Shown one piece after another: positions 26,141 through 33,703 of a stretch of DNA of 64,000 bases. The notes under the pieces were generated by a model. The model was not told the DNA's origin, searched no databases, and saw nothing but the letters and a program-made list of their open reading frames with translations. The DNA is from Nitrospirillum sp034653275 (GTDB taxonomy: Bacteria; Pseudomonadota; Alphaproteobacteria; Azospirillales; Azospirillaceae), in contig NZ_JAYEES010000003.1 of the NCBI RefSeq assembly GCF_034653275.1, positions 1,612,001-1,676,000 on the forward strand, given 5' to 3'. The position numbers and the translations under genes were made by a program. Every line of letters begins with the position of its first letter. Positions within the stretch are counted from its first letter, which is position 1.

Positions 26141-26635
26141 TCACAGGCACTGGTTCACGGCCAGGGGTGGAATGCCGGCCCGGCGATAGCCCGCCGGACG
26201 GGCGGCGCCATGCTTGGCGACATAACCCTGTTCCTGGTTGCGCTGCTTGTTGATGGTATTGACCATGATGTTGACCACCGATTGCGCCACGGCGGCCGCG
26301 GCCCGCAGCGTGGTCGCGTTCTCCATGGATTCCTTGTGGAACACCTCGGCCAGGCTTTTCATGCGCGCCTTCAACTCCGGATTGAGGGCGCGCAAGCCCA
26401 CCATGTCCAGGCTGATGATGCGCACCGCGTCCTCATAGCTTTTGGTCAGCAGGTGCTTACGCTCCACCAGGGCCAGCATGGCCTTGATGTCGCGCTTTTT
26501 CAGCAATGCCGTTTCTTCCTGGTACAGCGCCATCAGCCGCTCCATGGCGGCGATCAGCGACAGGGCGCGGGCTTCGGCCGGGCTGGCCATGACCGGGGCG
26601 GGCGGCGGCAGGGAGGGGGTGTCGCTGGGCGTCAT
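26141..26635 (-). CDS. FlgN-like flagellar chaperone
   Basis: The 164-residue helical protein (LIAAMERLMALYQEETALLK, KHLLTKSYEDAVRII) has the length and the long antiparallel-helix pattern of FlgN-type chaperones, which carry hook-associated proteins FlgK and FlgL to the export apparatus. Sequence identity to FlgN is low by eye, so this rests partly on position, as it is the third gene of the flgI operon. It overlaps the upstream rod-binding gene by 4 bases. In Caulobacter the gene after flgI is called flbY, and this may be its counterpart. Confidence 0.65.
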   Translation of the reverse strand: MTPSDTPSLPPPAPVMASPAEARALSLIAAMERLMALYQEETALLKKRDIKAMLALVERKHLLTKSYEDAVRIISLDMVGLRALNPELKARMKSLAEVFHKESMENATTLRAAAAVAQSVVNIMVNTINKQRNQEQGYVAKHGAARPAGYRRAGIPPLAVNQCL

Positions 26636-27144
26636 GGCTTGTCATCCGATGCGTCGTCGGAACCGGTGGGCAGGCTGGCGGCGGCGTCCAGTGGCAGGTG
26701 CTGGGCCAGCGAGGCCTGAGCTTGGGCATAGGCGTTCTTGGGCGCCGATGCGCCGGCGGCGGAAGCGGCGTTCTGGGCGCGGTGCAGCGGGTCGGCGCCG
26801 GCCGCCTTCTCCTGCATGCGCATCATTTCCTTTTTGATTTCATCGGCGATGCCCAGGCCACCGCCCTTGGTGATGGCCTTGGCCTGCTCTTCGATCATCA
26901 TGCCGCGGAACATCTCCTCCGCATGGCCGCCGCCGAAGTTCTCGTCGACCTTCACGCCTTCCCACATGTGTTGCAGCATCTGGCTGATGAAGACGGACTC
27001 GAACTCCTTGGCCGCCTTCTCGATGGCCGCGTCGTCCTTCATGCCGCTTCCGGGGCTGGCCTGCGTCTTGGGCATTCCTTTGGCGTCGGCCAGGGCCTTC
27101 GCGTCGTAGCCGGGGGGCGACAGCTTCATGTCGTCGCTCATCAC
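26632..27144 (-). CDS. rod-binding protein (FlgJ N-terminal type, CheL-like)
   Basis: The 170-residue protein contains the rod-binding domain AAKEFESVFISQMLQHMWEG, followed by GGGHAEEMFRGMMIEEQAKAI, as in the N-terminal half of FlgJ. The muramidase half is absent, as is normal in alphaproteobacteria, where peptidoglycan is opened by a separate enzyme. The C-terminal 60 residues are Ala-rich and disordered. It is coupled to flgI upstream and to the FlgN-like gene downstream by 4-base overlaps. Confidence 0.88.
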   Translation of the reverse strand: MMSDDMKLSPPGYDAKALADAKGMPKTQASPGSGMKDDAAIEKAAKEFESVFISQMLQHMWEGVKVDENFGGGHAEEMFRGMMIEEQAKAITKGGGLGIADEIKKEMMRMQEKAAGADPLHRAQNAASAAGASAPKNAYAQAQASLAQHLPLDAAASLPTGSDDASDDKP

Positions 27145-28322
27145 ATCACCTTCAGTTCGGCCTGTAGGGCGCCGGCGGCCTTGATCGATTGCAGGATGGA
27201 GATCATGTCGCGGGGGCTGACCCCGAGCGCGTTCAGGCTTTGCACCAGATCCTGCAAGGACACGCCGGAGGGCAGGATGGCCAGCTTCTTGCCCTGCCCG
27301 TCATCCACCTGGATGTTGGTGCGGGGCACGGTGGTGGTGGTGCCGCCGCTCAGGGGGCCGGGCTGGGAGACCTGCGGCGTCTCCGTGATCTTGATGGTCA
27401 GGTTGCCCTGGGCGATGGCGACCGTGTTGATGCGCACGTTCTCACCCATCACGATCACACCTGACGCCTCGTCGATGACCACGGTGGCGGGGTTGTCCGG
27501 AGCCACCTTCAGCTGTTCGATGTCGCGCATGAAGCCCACCAGGTCGGCCTTGCGGCCGGCCGGCACGTTCACCGTCACGTTGGACGGGTCCATGGCCATG
27601 GCCGTGCCCATGCCGATGGCTGCGTTGATGGCGTCGGCGATGCGCTTGGCGGTGGTGAAATCAGGATTGTGCAGGGCCAGGTGCAGGGCCTGCATGTCCG
27701 ACATCCGGAAGTCCACAGTGCGCTCCACCAGGGCGCCGGCGGCGATGCGGCCGGCGGTGGGGACGCCGCGCGTGACGCTGGCGGCGGCACCTTGCGCGGT
27801 GAAGCCGGAAATGGCCACGGGGCCCTGGGCCACCGCGTAGACGTCACCGTCGGGCGCCAGCAGGGGGGTGCCCACCAGGATGCCGCCCTGCAGGCTCTTG
27901 GCGTCGCCCAGCGTGCCCACCTGCACGTCGATGCGCGTCCCCTGCGCCGCGAAGGGGGGCAGGGTGGCGGTGACCATGACCGCCGCCACGTTCTTGGTGG
28001 TCAGCGTGGTGCCGCGGATGTTCACGCCCAGTCGCTCCAGCATGCCGTACAGGCTCTGCTGCGTGAAGGGCGCGTTGTTGATGGTGTCGCCGGTGCCGTT
28101 CAGGCCGACGACCAGGCCGTAGCCCACCAGGACGTTGTCGCGCACGCCCTCCACATCCACGATGTCCTTCAGGCGCGACTGGGCGCCAGCCGGTTGGGTG
28201 GCGCCCAGGGCGAGGACGGCGGCCAGCACGACGGCGGCGCGCTTCAGGGCGCGGCCCAGGGCGGTGCCCAAGGCCGTGGTGGAACGGATGCGGGCGTTCG
28301 TGAACGTGTCGTGCGTGAACAC
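27141..28322 (-). CDS. flgI: flagellar P-ring protein FlgI
   Basis: FlgI forms the periplasmic P-ring around the flagellar rod. The 393-residue protein has a signal peptide ending GATQPAGAQS and the hallmark RLKDIVDVEGVRDNVLVGYG, LNGTGDTINNAPFTQQSL and GRIAAGALVER-like segments. It ends at the conserved LNALGVSPRDMISILQSIK followed by AGALQAEL. The N-terminus before the signal peptide is about 25 residues longer than usual, and a later start is possible. It is the first gene of a three-gene coupled operon, divergent from fliX, which matches Caulobacter. Confidence 0.96.
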   Translation of the reverse strand: MFTHDTFTNARIRSTTALGTALGRALKRAAVVLAAVLALGATQPAGAQSRLKDIVDVEGVRDNVLVGYGLVVGLNGTGDTINNAPFTQQSLYGMLERLGVNIRGTTLTTKNVAAVMVTATLPPFAAQGTRIDVQVGTLGDAKSLQGGILVGTPLLAPDGDVYAVAQGPVAISGFTAQGAAASVTRGVPTAGRIAAGALVERTVDFRMSDMQALHLALHNPDFTTAKRIADAINAAIGMGTAMAMDPSNVTVNVPAGRKADLVGFMRDIEQLKVAPDNPATVVIDEASGVIVMGENVRINTVAIAQGNLTIKITETPQVSQPGPLSGGTTTTVPRTNIQVDDGQGKKLAILPSGVSLQDLVQSLNALGVSPRDMISILQSIKAAGALQAELKVM

Positions 28323-28358
28323 GGGGGGATACTCCCTGAAACAGATGCCGCTCCCCTA

Positions 28359-28373
28359 GCGAACTTCATGCCA
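28359..28373 (-). promoter_or_regulatory. sigma-54-like promoter of the flgI operon
   Basis: On the minus strand the sequence reads TGGCATG-AAGT-TCGC, matching TGGCACG-N4-TTGC with one mismatch in each element and keeping the essential GG and GC at correct spacing. Transcription would begin near 28347, about 25 bases before the flgI start. Confidence 0.6.
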
Positions 28374-28405
28374 ACCGCAGCATGCGCCCAAATCCGCCGG
28401 ATTCC

Positions 28406-28438
28406 CAGGTTCCGGCCGCTGTCCGCCGCCGGAACCTG
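28406..28438. repeat. 11-bp perfect inverted repeat between flgI and fliX
   Basis: CAGGTTCCGGC at 28406-28416 and GCCGGAACCTG at 28428-28438 are exact inverted copies around an 11-base spacer. The position between divergent promoters suggests a protein-binding site more than a terminator, and there is no T-run. Confidence 0.5.
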
Positions 28439-28481
28439 GCCGACAGCCTGCGGTTATGACCAGAGGCGGCCGAATATCCCC

Positions 28482-28494
28482 GGCAAAAATTGCC
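28482..28494. promoter_or_regulatory. GGCA-N5-TGCC dyad, candidate FlbD (ftr) site for flgI
   Basis: GGCAAAAATTGCC, preceded by CCCC-type bases (CCCCGGCAAA), lies 109 bp upstream of the flgI -24 element. It has the same symmetric form as the sites before fliK and flgF, and resembles the Caulobacter ftr element core (CCCGGCA plus purines) as I recall it. Confidence 0.55.
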
Positions 28495-28651
28495 CTATGC
28501 GCGTCTTCCCTGCGGGTGGTAACAATAGGACAGGCCGCAGGCCCGCCAAGCCGGCGGAATCGCCCCCTTTTTCCGGTTCTGTCGGGGGAGGAACGGGTGA
28601 TGAGGTCCGGGTGTGCCGGGCGGCTGGCCCAGATTGCGGTGGCGGCACGAC

Positions 28652-29074
28652 ATGAAAATCCAAGGTCCCGGTTCGTCCCTTCCCTCCAGCCAGACGCGCA
28701 AAACGCAACGGGCCGGCGGCGACAGCTTCCGTACCCAGGTCTCGGAAGGCGACGGTGACGAGGGTGTGAAGTCCGTGACCGGCGCGCAGACCGCGATGGC
28801 GATCACGCCGCTGCTGGCCCTGCAAGAGGTCGATGACGCGCTGAACTCCAAGCGCAAGGCCCGCCAGCGCGCGGAAAACCTGTTGGACAAGCTGGAGGAA
28901 CTGCGTCTGGGTCTGCTGGCCGGCACCTTCCCGCGCGAGCGGCTGCAGGACCTGGTGCGCATGGTGCAGAGCCGGCGCGAAACCGTGGCCGATCCGCGCT
29001 TGCAGGACGTGCTGGATGAGATCGACCTCCGGGCCCAGGTGGAACTGGCGAAGTTCGAATCGGCTTCGCGCTGA
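28652..29074 (+). CDS. fliX: flagellar assembly regulator FliX
   Basis: FliX couples early flagellar assembly to the sigma-54 activator FlbD in Caulobacter and its relatives. The 140-residue protein begins MKIQGPGSSLPSSQTRKTQ, typical for FliX, and has the central MAITPLLALQEVDDALN followed by a helical AENLLDKLEELRLGLLAG segment. I chose the ATG at 28652, because the upstream extension lacks family features. Divergence from flgI and the dksA gene downstream reproduce the Caulobacter arrangement. Its presence implies an FlbD gene elsewhere in the genome. Confidence 0.88.
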   Translation: MKIQGPGSSLPSSQTRKTQRAGGDSFRTQVSEGDGDEGVKSVTGAQTAMAITPLLALQEVDDALNSKRKARQRAENLLDKLEELRLGLLAGTFPRERLQDLVRMVQSRRETVADPRLQDVLDEIDLRAQVELAKFESASR

Positions 29075-29307
29075 GGGGCGGCCCAGGGGTGGCGCCCGCG
29101 GGCGGAGAGCCCGTCCTATTCTTATACGCTTATATCTGTAATCCGAATGGCCGGCCGCCTTCTCGCTTTGGGCGGGAGTGGGCAAAATCACCATCCATTT
29201 CAGTGACTTAAACATCGCATGCGGATGCTGAGCGCAGTATTGCGGGTTGCGTTGCGTCTCCCTATACTCCGCGCCGTCTCGATCACACTGGATTCGGACC
29301 AAAACAT

Positions 29308-29727
29308 ATGTCGTCTCCGATACTTCCCCCGGATTACCGCCCGTCCGAGGATGAGCCGTACATGAGCCCCGTGATGACGGAGTACTTCCGTCAGAAGCTG
29401 CTGCAATGGCGCGCGGAGCTTTTGAAAGAGTCCACCGAAACCCTGGTCAATCTTCAGGACGGCGGCATTCAGGAACCGGACATCGCCGACCGCGCCTCGG
29501 CGGAAACCGACCGTTCCCTGGAACTGCGCACCCGGGACCGGGAGCGCAAGCTGATCAGCAAGATCGATGAGGCCATCGAACGAATCGAGCTGGGTGAATA
29601 CGGCTATTGCGAGGAAACCGGGGAGCCCATCGGCGTCCGCCGCCTGGAGGCCCGCCCCATCGCCACCCTGTCGGTGGAAGCCCAGGAGCGGCATGAGCGC
29701 ATGGAGCGTACGCAGCGCGACGATTGA
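29308..29727 (+). CDS. dksA: DksA RNA polymerase-binding transcription factor, single-cysteine form
   Basis: The 139-residue protein has the coiled-coil of DksA (YFRQKLLQWRAELLKESTET, then DPADRAS-like ADRASAETDRS) with the tip acidic residues, and the C-terminal globular part GEYGYCEETGEPIGVRRLEA. Only one of the four zinc cysteines remains (C-E-E-T; the second pair reads S-x-x-A). Such zinc-free DksA occurs in alphaproteobacteria such as Rhodobacter. With ppGpp it retunes transcription of rRNA and stress genes. It follows fliX by 233 bp with the same synteny as in Caulobacter. Confidence 0.92.
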   Translation: MSSPILPPDYRPSEDEPYMSPVMTEYFRQKLLQWRAELLKESTETLVNLQDGGIQEPDIADRASAETDRSLELRTRDRERKLISKIDEAIERIELGEYGYCEETGEPIGVRRLEARPIATLSVEAQERHERMERTQRDD

Positions 29728-29822
29728 ACCCCGCCAACCGGCTCCGCCTCGCCATGGCTTGGGCGGGGCGGCGGTCGGATGCAGGTGGGCGTGGCGGCCC
29801 CGGGGGCCGTCACGCCACCAGT

Positions 29823-30824
29823 TTAGTATAGGTTCCTGTGCCGGCGCAGAACGGTGGACGGTGTTTCGCCGAATGCCGCCAGAAAATCCTTGCTGAAACG
29901 ACTTAGATCGCCGTACCCGCAGGAAAGGGCGATCTCCGTCACGGTGAGCCCGGGCAGACCGCTTTCCGCCATGAGGCGCGCGCGTTTCAGCCGCGTCCGC
30001 TTCAAGAATTCCATGGGTGAATAGCCGCGGTGTTCGGCGAAGGCGCGGAAGACACTGCGCGCGCTGGCTCCGGTCGCCGTGACGATATCCTCGATCGTCA
30101 GGGGATCGTCGGCGTGGGCTTCAATGAAGTCTTCCGCCCGTCGTACCTGCCATGGCGCGATCCCACGAACAGGGCCGTCCAGGATGGGCCGGTAGTCATG
30201 CGCGCCGGTGACCAGCAATGCTGTCGTCAGCGCCTGCTCCAACTCCGCGAGAACCAAGCGACCAGCCGGCCCGGGCAAGTTGTTCGCCGCGTTGGCCAAG
30301 TTGGAGAGGATCTCCCTCAAGGCGCGCCCGTTTGGGGTCTGAAGGTCCAGCGCGGCTTTGAAGTTCAGCGGACCGTCGACAGCCTCGCCCGTCAGGGCGG
30401 CGAGTTTCCGGGTCAACATCGCCACTGGCACGCGCCAGGCGAACTGCTGGAATCCCTGATGAAAGTCGATCTTCGCATCGGCGGAGGAGACGCAGGCCAT
30501 GGTTGGGGCCAAGGCGACATCCTGACCGGCGGTGCTTGTCTGGCCGCTTCCCGTCCAAGGGATTTGCAGCCTCATGTACGTCCCTTCACCAAAGCCCAGG
30601 GTGACGGGAAAGCCATAAGAACAGAACCAGAGATCGCTTCCCGGCAGACGGCAATGGTTCGCCCGGGTGTCGCAGGTCGGGATTGACGCGGGCCCGCGCA
30701 GAACCGTGGCGGCGAGGCGGCTCTCGGCGAACGCCATGGCTTCGTCCGTCTTCGATGTGTTGAAGGACAGGTGATTGGACAGCGGTAAGGGGGCTGTTTC
30801 CGCGTCGTTGCGTGTTGCGGCCAA
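29823..30824 (-). CDS. AraC-family transcriptional regulator
   Basis: The 333-residue protein ends in a two-part AraC helix-turn-helix domain (about 232-333), with the second HTH in VTEIALSCGYGDLSRFSKDFLA and the terminal FGETPSTVLRR. The first 220 residues match the AraC_binding_2 type sensor domain (NHLSFNTSKTDEAMAF at the start, LAELEQALTTALLV at the end of the domain). The ligand is unknown. It is divergent from the double-PAS chemoreceptor, with a 414-bp spacer that contains two perfect palindromes where it might bind. Confidence 0.88.
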   Translation of the reverse strand: MAATRNDAETAPLPLSNHLSFNTSKTDEAMAFAESRLAATVLRGPASIPTCDTRANHCRLPGSDLWFCSYGFPVTLGFGEGTYMRLQIPWTGSGQTSTAGQDVALAPTMACVSSADAKIDFHQGFQQFAWRVPVAMLTRKLAALTGEAVDGPLNFKAALDLQTPNGRALREILSNLANAANNLPGPAGRLVLAELEQALTTALLVTGAHDYRPILDGPVRGIAPWQVRRAEDFIEAHADDPLTIEDIVTATGASARSVFRAFAEHRGYSPMEFLKRTRLKRARLMAESGLPGLTVTEIALSCGYGDLSRFSKDFLAAFGETPSTVLRRHRNLY

Positions 30825-30938
30825 CGTCCTGTCGTCCTCGCGCTCAGGTCACATGACGATCATGCGGGCATTGATTCGTACCATCCACATGGCGGCGATG
30901 CCATTGAGCCAAATCAAACCTAACCCAAAGAGCACTGG

Positions 30939-30959
30939 ATTTGGCACTTGCTGCCAAAT
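30939..30959. promoter_or_regulatory. 21-bp dyad with GGCA-N5-TGCC core
   Basis: ATTTGGCA and TGCCAAAT are exact inverted copies around CTTGC. The core has the same GGCA-N5-TGCC form as the three flagellar dyads, but I find no -24/-12 promoter at the expected distance. It could serve the AraC regulator or the flagellar activator. Confidence 0.5.
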
Positions 30960-31032
30960 TTCGGCGCCACATGACAAGTAAAAATACGAATGTGTGCCAG
31001 GATAAAATGTCGCATTGCCAACAAATATAGAT

Positions 31033-31048
31033 TAACTGTGCACAGTTA
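31033..31048. promoter_or_regulatory. 16-bp perfect palindrome overlapping a -10-like TATAAT
   Basis: TAACTGTGCACAGTTA is fully self-complementary. Its last two bases begin a TATAAT hexamer (31047-31052) oriented towards the chemoreceptor. A repressor bound here would block RNA polymerase. There is no good -35 at 17 bp. Confidence 0.5.
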
Positions 31049-31238
31049 TAATAGCTTAATACGACCAAACTCTGGTTGATATATATCCTTTATATTCTGA
31101 TCGTATTTTACGGATCAACATTTCGTTAACATTTTTTGCTTTTAATCGACATTGTTCAGATCGGCGGAAGATGAGTTTTTTGGCAGCGATACGCTATCAC
31201 CCCCCGCCAGATCAGTCGGGAATACATGGAGGTGCCCA

Positions 31239-32714
31239 ATGTTCGAAACGCGTCGCAGCCGTGAAATGGCTGGGAAGTTGGCGGCCTTGGACAAGTCCCA
31301 AGCCATCATCGAGTTTGCCCTCGATGGCACGATCCTGGCGGCCAACGCCAATTTCCTGCAGGTCATGGGCTATGACTGGGGTGAAATCAAAGGCCGCCAC
31401 CACAGCCTGTTCGTGGAGCCGAAGCTCAAGGACAGCGCCGAGTACGCGCAGTTCTGGGACGCTTTGCGCCGGGGCGAGTTCCAGGCGGCGCAGTTTAAAC
31501 GGATCGGCAAGGGCGGCAAGGAGGTCTGGATCGAGGCGTCCTACAATCCGATCTGCGACCGTAAGGGGCGGCCCTTCAAGGTCGTCAAATTCGCCACCGA
31601 CGTGACGGCGCAGAAGATGGAATACGTCGACATGCGCGGCCAGGTGGAGGCGATCAACAAATCCCAGGCGGTTATCGAGTTCGCGATGGATGGGACGATC
31701 CTTGCCGCCAACGGGAATTTCCTGCGAACCATGGGCTATTCGCTCGATGAGATAAGGGGCCGCCACCACAGCTTATTTATCGATGCGGAGACACGGGACA
31801 GCGGTGCTTACGAGGCTTTCTGGCGGGATCTGCGGCGGGGTGAATTCCGCGCGGCGCAATTCAAACGGCTCGGCAAAGGCGGCAAGGAGGTTTGGATCGA
31901 GGCGTCCTACAATCCCATCCTCGACCTAAACGGCACGCCGTTCAAAGTGGTGAAGTATGCGACGGACATCACCGACCATGTCCAGACGATGGCTGACCTG
32001 AAGACCCTCATCGATCGGAACTTCGGTGAGATCGATCAGGCCGTGACGCAGTCGACCCAGCAGTCCGAGGACGCCGCCCAGGCCGCGGGCGAAACGTCCG
32101 GCGCGGTCCAGATGATGGCGTCAAGCGCGGAGGAACTGGCCGCGTCCATCCGGGAAATCGCGCAGAGCATGACCCAGTCCCGGTCGGCGACGGAAAACAC
32201 CGCTGAACTGGCGGCGGGCGCCGACGCGGCCACCCAGCGCCTGGCGGCGGTGGCCAAATCGATGGAAGGCGTGGTTGACGTGATCCGCACCATCGCCGGG
32301 CAGATCAATTTGCTGGCCTTGAACGCGACCATCGAGGCGGCGCGGGCGGGAGACGCCGGTAAGGGCTTCGCCGTAGTGGCGACGGAGGTCAAGAACCTGG
32401 CCAACCAGTCCGCGAAGGCCACCCAGAAGATCTCGGAGGAGATCGAGGGTATGCAGGCCGTGTCCGATGACGTGGTCGGCTCGCTGGACGCCATCCGCCA
32501 ATCCATCAACACGGTACGGGAGTTCGTGGCATCGACCGCCAGCGCCGTGGAGGAGCAGAGCGCCGTCACCCGCGACATGTCGTCGAACATGCAGAAGACG
32601 GCGGGTGCCGTGGAAACGGTGACCCGCAGCCTGTCCAGCATCTCGGCCGCCAATCAGCAGGTGGGCGAGGCCGTGGGGCGGACCAAGGAGGCCGCCCGCG
32701 TCCTGGCCCGCTAG
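31239..32714 (+). CDS. soluble methyl-accepting chemotaxis protein with two PAS domains
   Basis: The 491-residue protein has no membrane helix. It has two PAS domains (about 15-125 and 137-247) that are near copies of each other. Both contain IIEFA/VIEFA, DGTILAAN, GRHHSLF, QFKR and GKGGKEVWIEASYNPI. A receiver-kinase signalling hairpin follows, whose tip reads INLLALNATIEAARAGDAGKGFAVVA. It should control the CheA kinase from the cytoplasm, perhaps sensing redox or energy through PAS-bound cofactor. The ATG at 31239 has GGAGG seven bases before it. No HAMP domain is seen. Confidence 0.93.
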   Translation: MFETRRSREMAGKLAALDKSQAIIEFALDGTILAANANFLQVMGYDWGEIKGRHHSLFVEPKLKDSAEYAQFWDALRRGEFQAAQFKRIGKGGKEVWIEASYNPICDRKGRPFKVVKFATDVTAQKMEYVDMRGQVEAINKSQAVIEFAMDGTILAANGNFLRTMGYSLDEIRGRHHSLFIDAETRDSGAYEAFWRDLRRGEFRAAQFKRLGKGGKEVWIEASYNPILDLNGTPFKVVKYATDITDHVQTMADLKTLIDRNFGEIDQAVTQSTQQSEDAAQAAGETSGAVQMMASSAEELAASIREIAQSMTQSRSATENTAELAAGADAATQRLAAVAKSMEGVVDVIRTIAGQINLLALNATIEAARAGDAGKGFAVVATEVKNLANQSAKATQKISEEIEGMQAVSDDVVGSLDAIRQSINTVREFVASTASAVEEQSAVTRDMSSNMQKTAGAVETVTRSLSSISAANQQVGEAVGRTKEAARVLAR

Positions 32715-32744
32715 TCTCAGAGGCTGCCAGTACCTGGATAAAAG

Positions 32745-32775
32745 AAGGGCCGGTGCACGCGACACCGGCCCTTTT
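32745..32775 (+). terminator. rho-independent terminator after the chemoreceptor
   Basis: AAGGGCCGGTG pairs perfectly with CACCGGCCCTT around a 7-base loop and ends in TTTT, 30 bases after the stop codon. Confidence 0.85.
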
Positions 32776-32936
32776 CAGTTTGTTCGAGGTCAACAAAGGT
32801 CCACAGAGGCCCCGTGGACGTGGGGGACTAACAGGCGAAAATGGAACGCGGGTGATCCGCTGCCGCCGCGACGGCCGGAAGGCTGATGGAGAGCCCGACG
32901 GCGGGGGCACCGCCGGGCCGCTGGATCAGGCGGTCA

Positions 32937-33692
32937 TCAGAAGGGCAGGAGGACATCCAGCAGCTGCTGGCCGTAGCGTTCCTGCTGCACGTCGGTGATC
33001 TGGCCGCGGCCGCCGTAGGAGATGCGGGCTTCGGCGATCTTCTCGTACGAGATGGCGTTGGTGTTGTCGATGTCCTCGGGCCGGATGATGCCCTGGATGG
33101 TGAGCTCGCGCAGTTCGTAGTTCACGCGCACTTCCTGCTTGCCCTGGATGACGAGGTTGCCGTTGGGCAGCACCTGGGTGATCAGGGCGGCGATCTTCAG
33201 GTCGATCTTTTCCGAGCGGGCCACCGTGCCCTTGCCGTCCGACGCCTTGGCGCTGGTCGTGGACACCAGGCTGGAGGCCGAGGTGGCGGAGTTGAGCACC
33301 TTGGGGATCTGCGCCTCCAGGCCAAAGAAGTTGGGGATGCCCATGCTGTCGGAGTTGGCGCGCGACCGCTTGGTCTCGTTGGACACGTCGGCGCTGTCGT
33401 TGATGGAGATGGCGATGGTCAGGATGTCGCCGGTCTGGCTGGCGCGCTGATCCTTGAAGAAGGCGCGGGCGCCCGGGCGCCACAGCGAGTTGGCCTGGCG
33501 CTCCAGCACCGGCGGGGTCGGCATGGGCATGCGCACCGGCTGGTAGCCCTTCTGCGTCGTGGGGTCGGACAGGGTGCTCATGTCCGGCGCCTTGCCGATG
33601 TTGTTGATGCGGTCGACGGCGCCACAGCCGCTGAGCGCCACGGTGGCGACGGTGGCGATGAGGAGAGCGCGGATGGTGGAAGGCACAGGCAT
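32937..33692 (-). CDS. flgH: flagellar L-ring lipoprotein FlgH
   Basis: FlgH forms the outer-membrane L-ring. The 251-residue protein starts MPVPSTIRALLIATVATVAL and has the lipobox LSGC, so it is a lipoprotein. It continues with the conserved SLWRPGARAFFKDQRA, GDILTIAISINDSADVSNET and the C-terminal IRPEDIDNTNAISYEKIAEA. I chose the ATG at 33692, preceded by GAGGAGAG. The upstream part of the same frame lies inside flgA and is not translated. It is the last gene of flgF-flgG-flgA-flgH, 11 bp after flgA. Confidence 0.96.
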   Translation of the reverse strand: MPVPSTIRALLIATVATVALSGCGAVDRINNIGKAPDMSTLSDPTTQKGYQPVRMPMPTPPVLERQANSLWRPGARAFFKDQRASQTGDILTIAISINDSADVSNETKRSRANSDSMGIPNFFGLEAQIPKVLNSATSASSLVSTTSAKASDGKGTVARSEKIDLKIAALITQVLPNGNLVIQGKQEVRVNYELRELTIQGIIRPEDIDNTNAISYEKIAEARISYGGRGQITDVQQERYGQQLLDVLLPF

Positions 33693-33703
33693 GATGTCTC
33701 TCC

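Larger units (their letters stand above)
28323..28651. other. 329-bp divergent flgI/fliX control region
   Basis: It holds a sigma-54-like promoter for flgI (28359-28373), an 11-bp perfect inverted repeat (28406-28438) and the GGCA-N5-TGCC dyad (28482-28494). No gene is supported. The promoter of fliX must also lie here but is not obvious. Confidence 0.6.
30825..31238. other. 414-bp AT-rich divergent spacer with two perfect palindromes
   Basis: From about 30890 to 31150 this spacer is strikingly AT-rich compared with the rest of the window. It carries a 21-bp dyad at 30939-30959 and a 16-bp palindrome at 31033-31048 that overlaps a TATAAT. Short frames through it have no family support. The composition suggests acquired DNA or a heavily regulated promoter. 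Confidence 0.65.

Noticed and set aside
28437..28451. TGGCCGACAGCCTGC as a sigma-54 promoter for fliX
   Set aside because: The spacing fits but the -24 element matches only TGGC, and it lies over 200 bases before fliX. A clearer case is needed.
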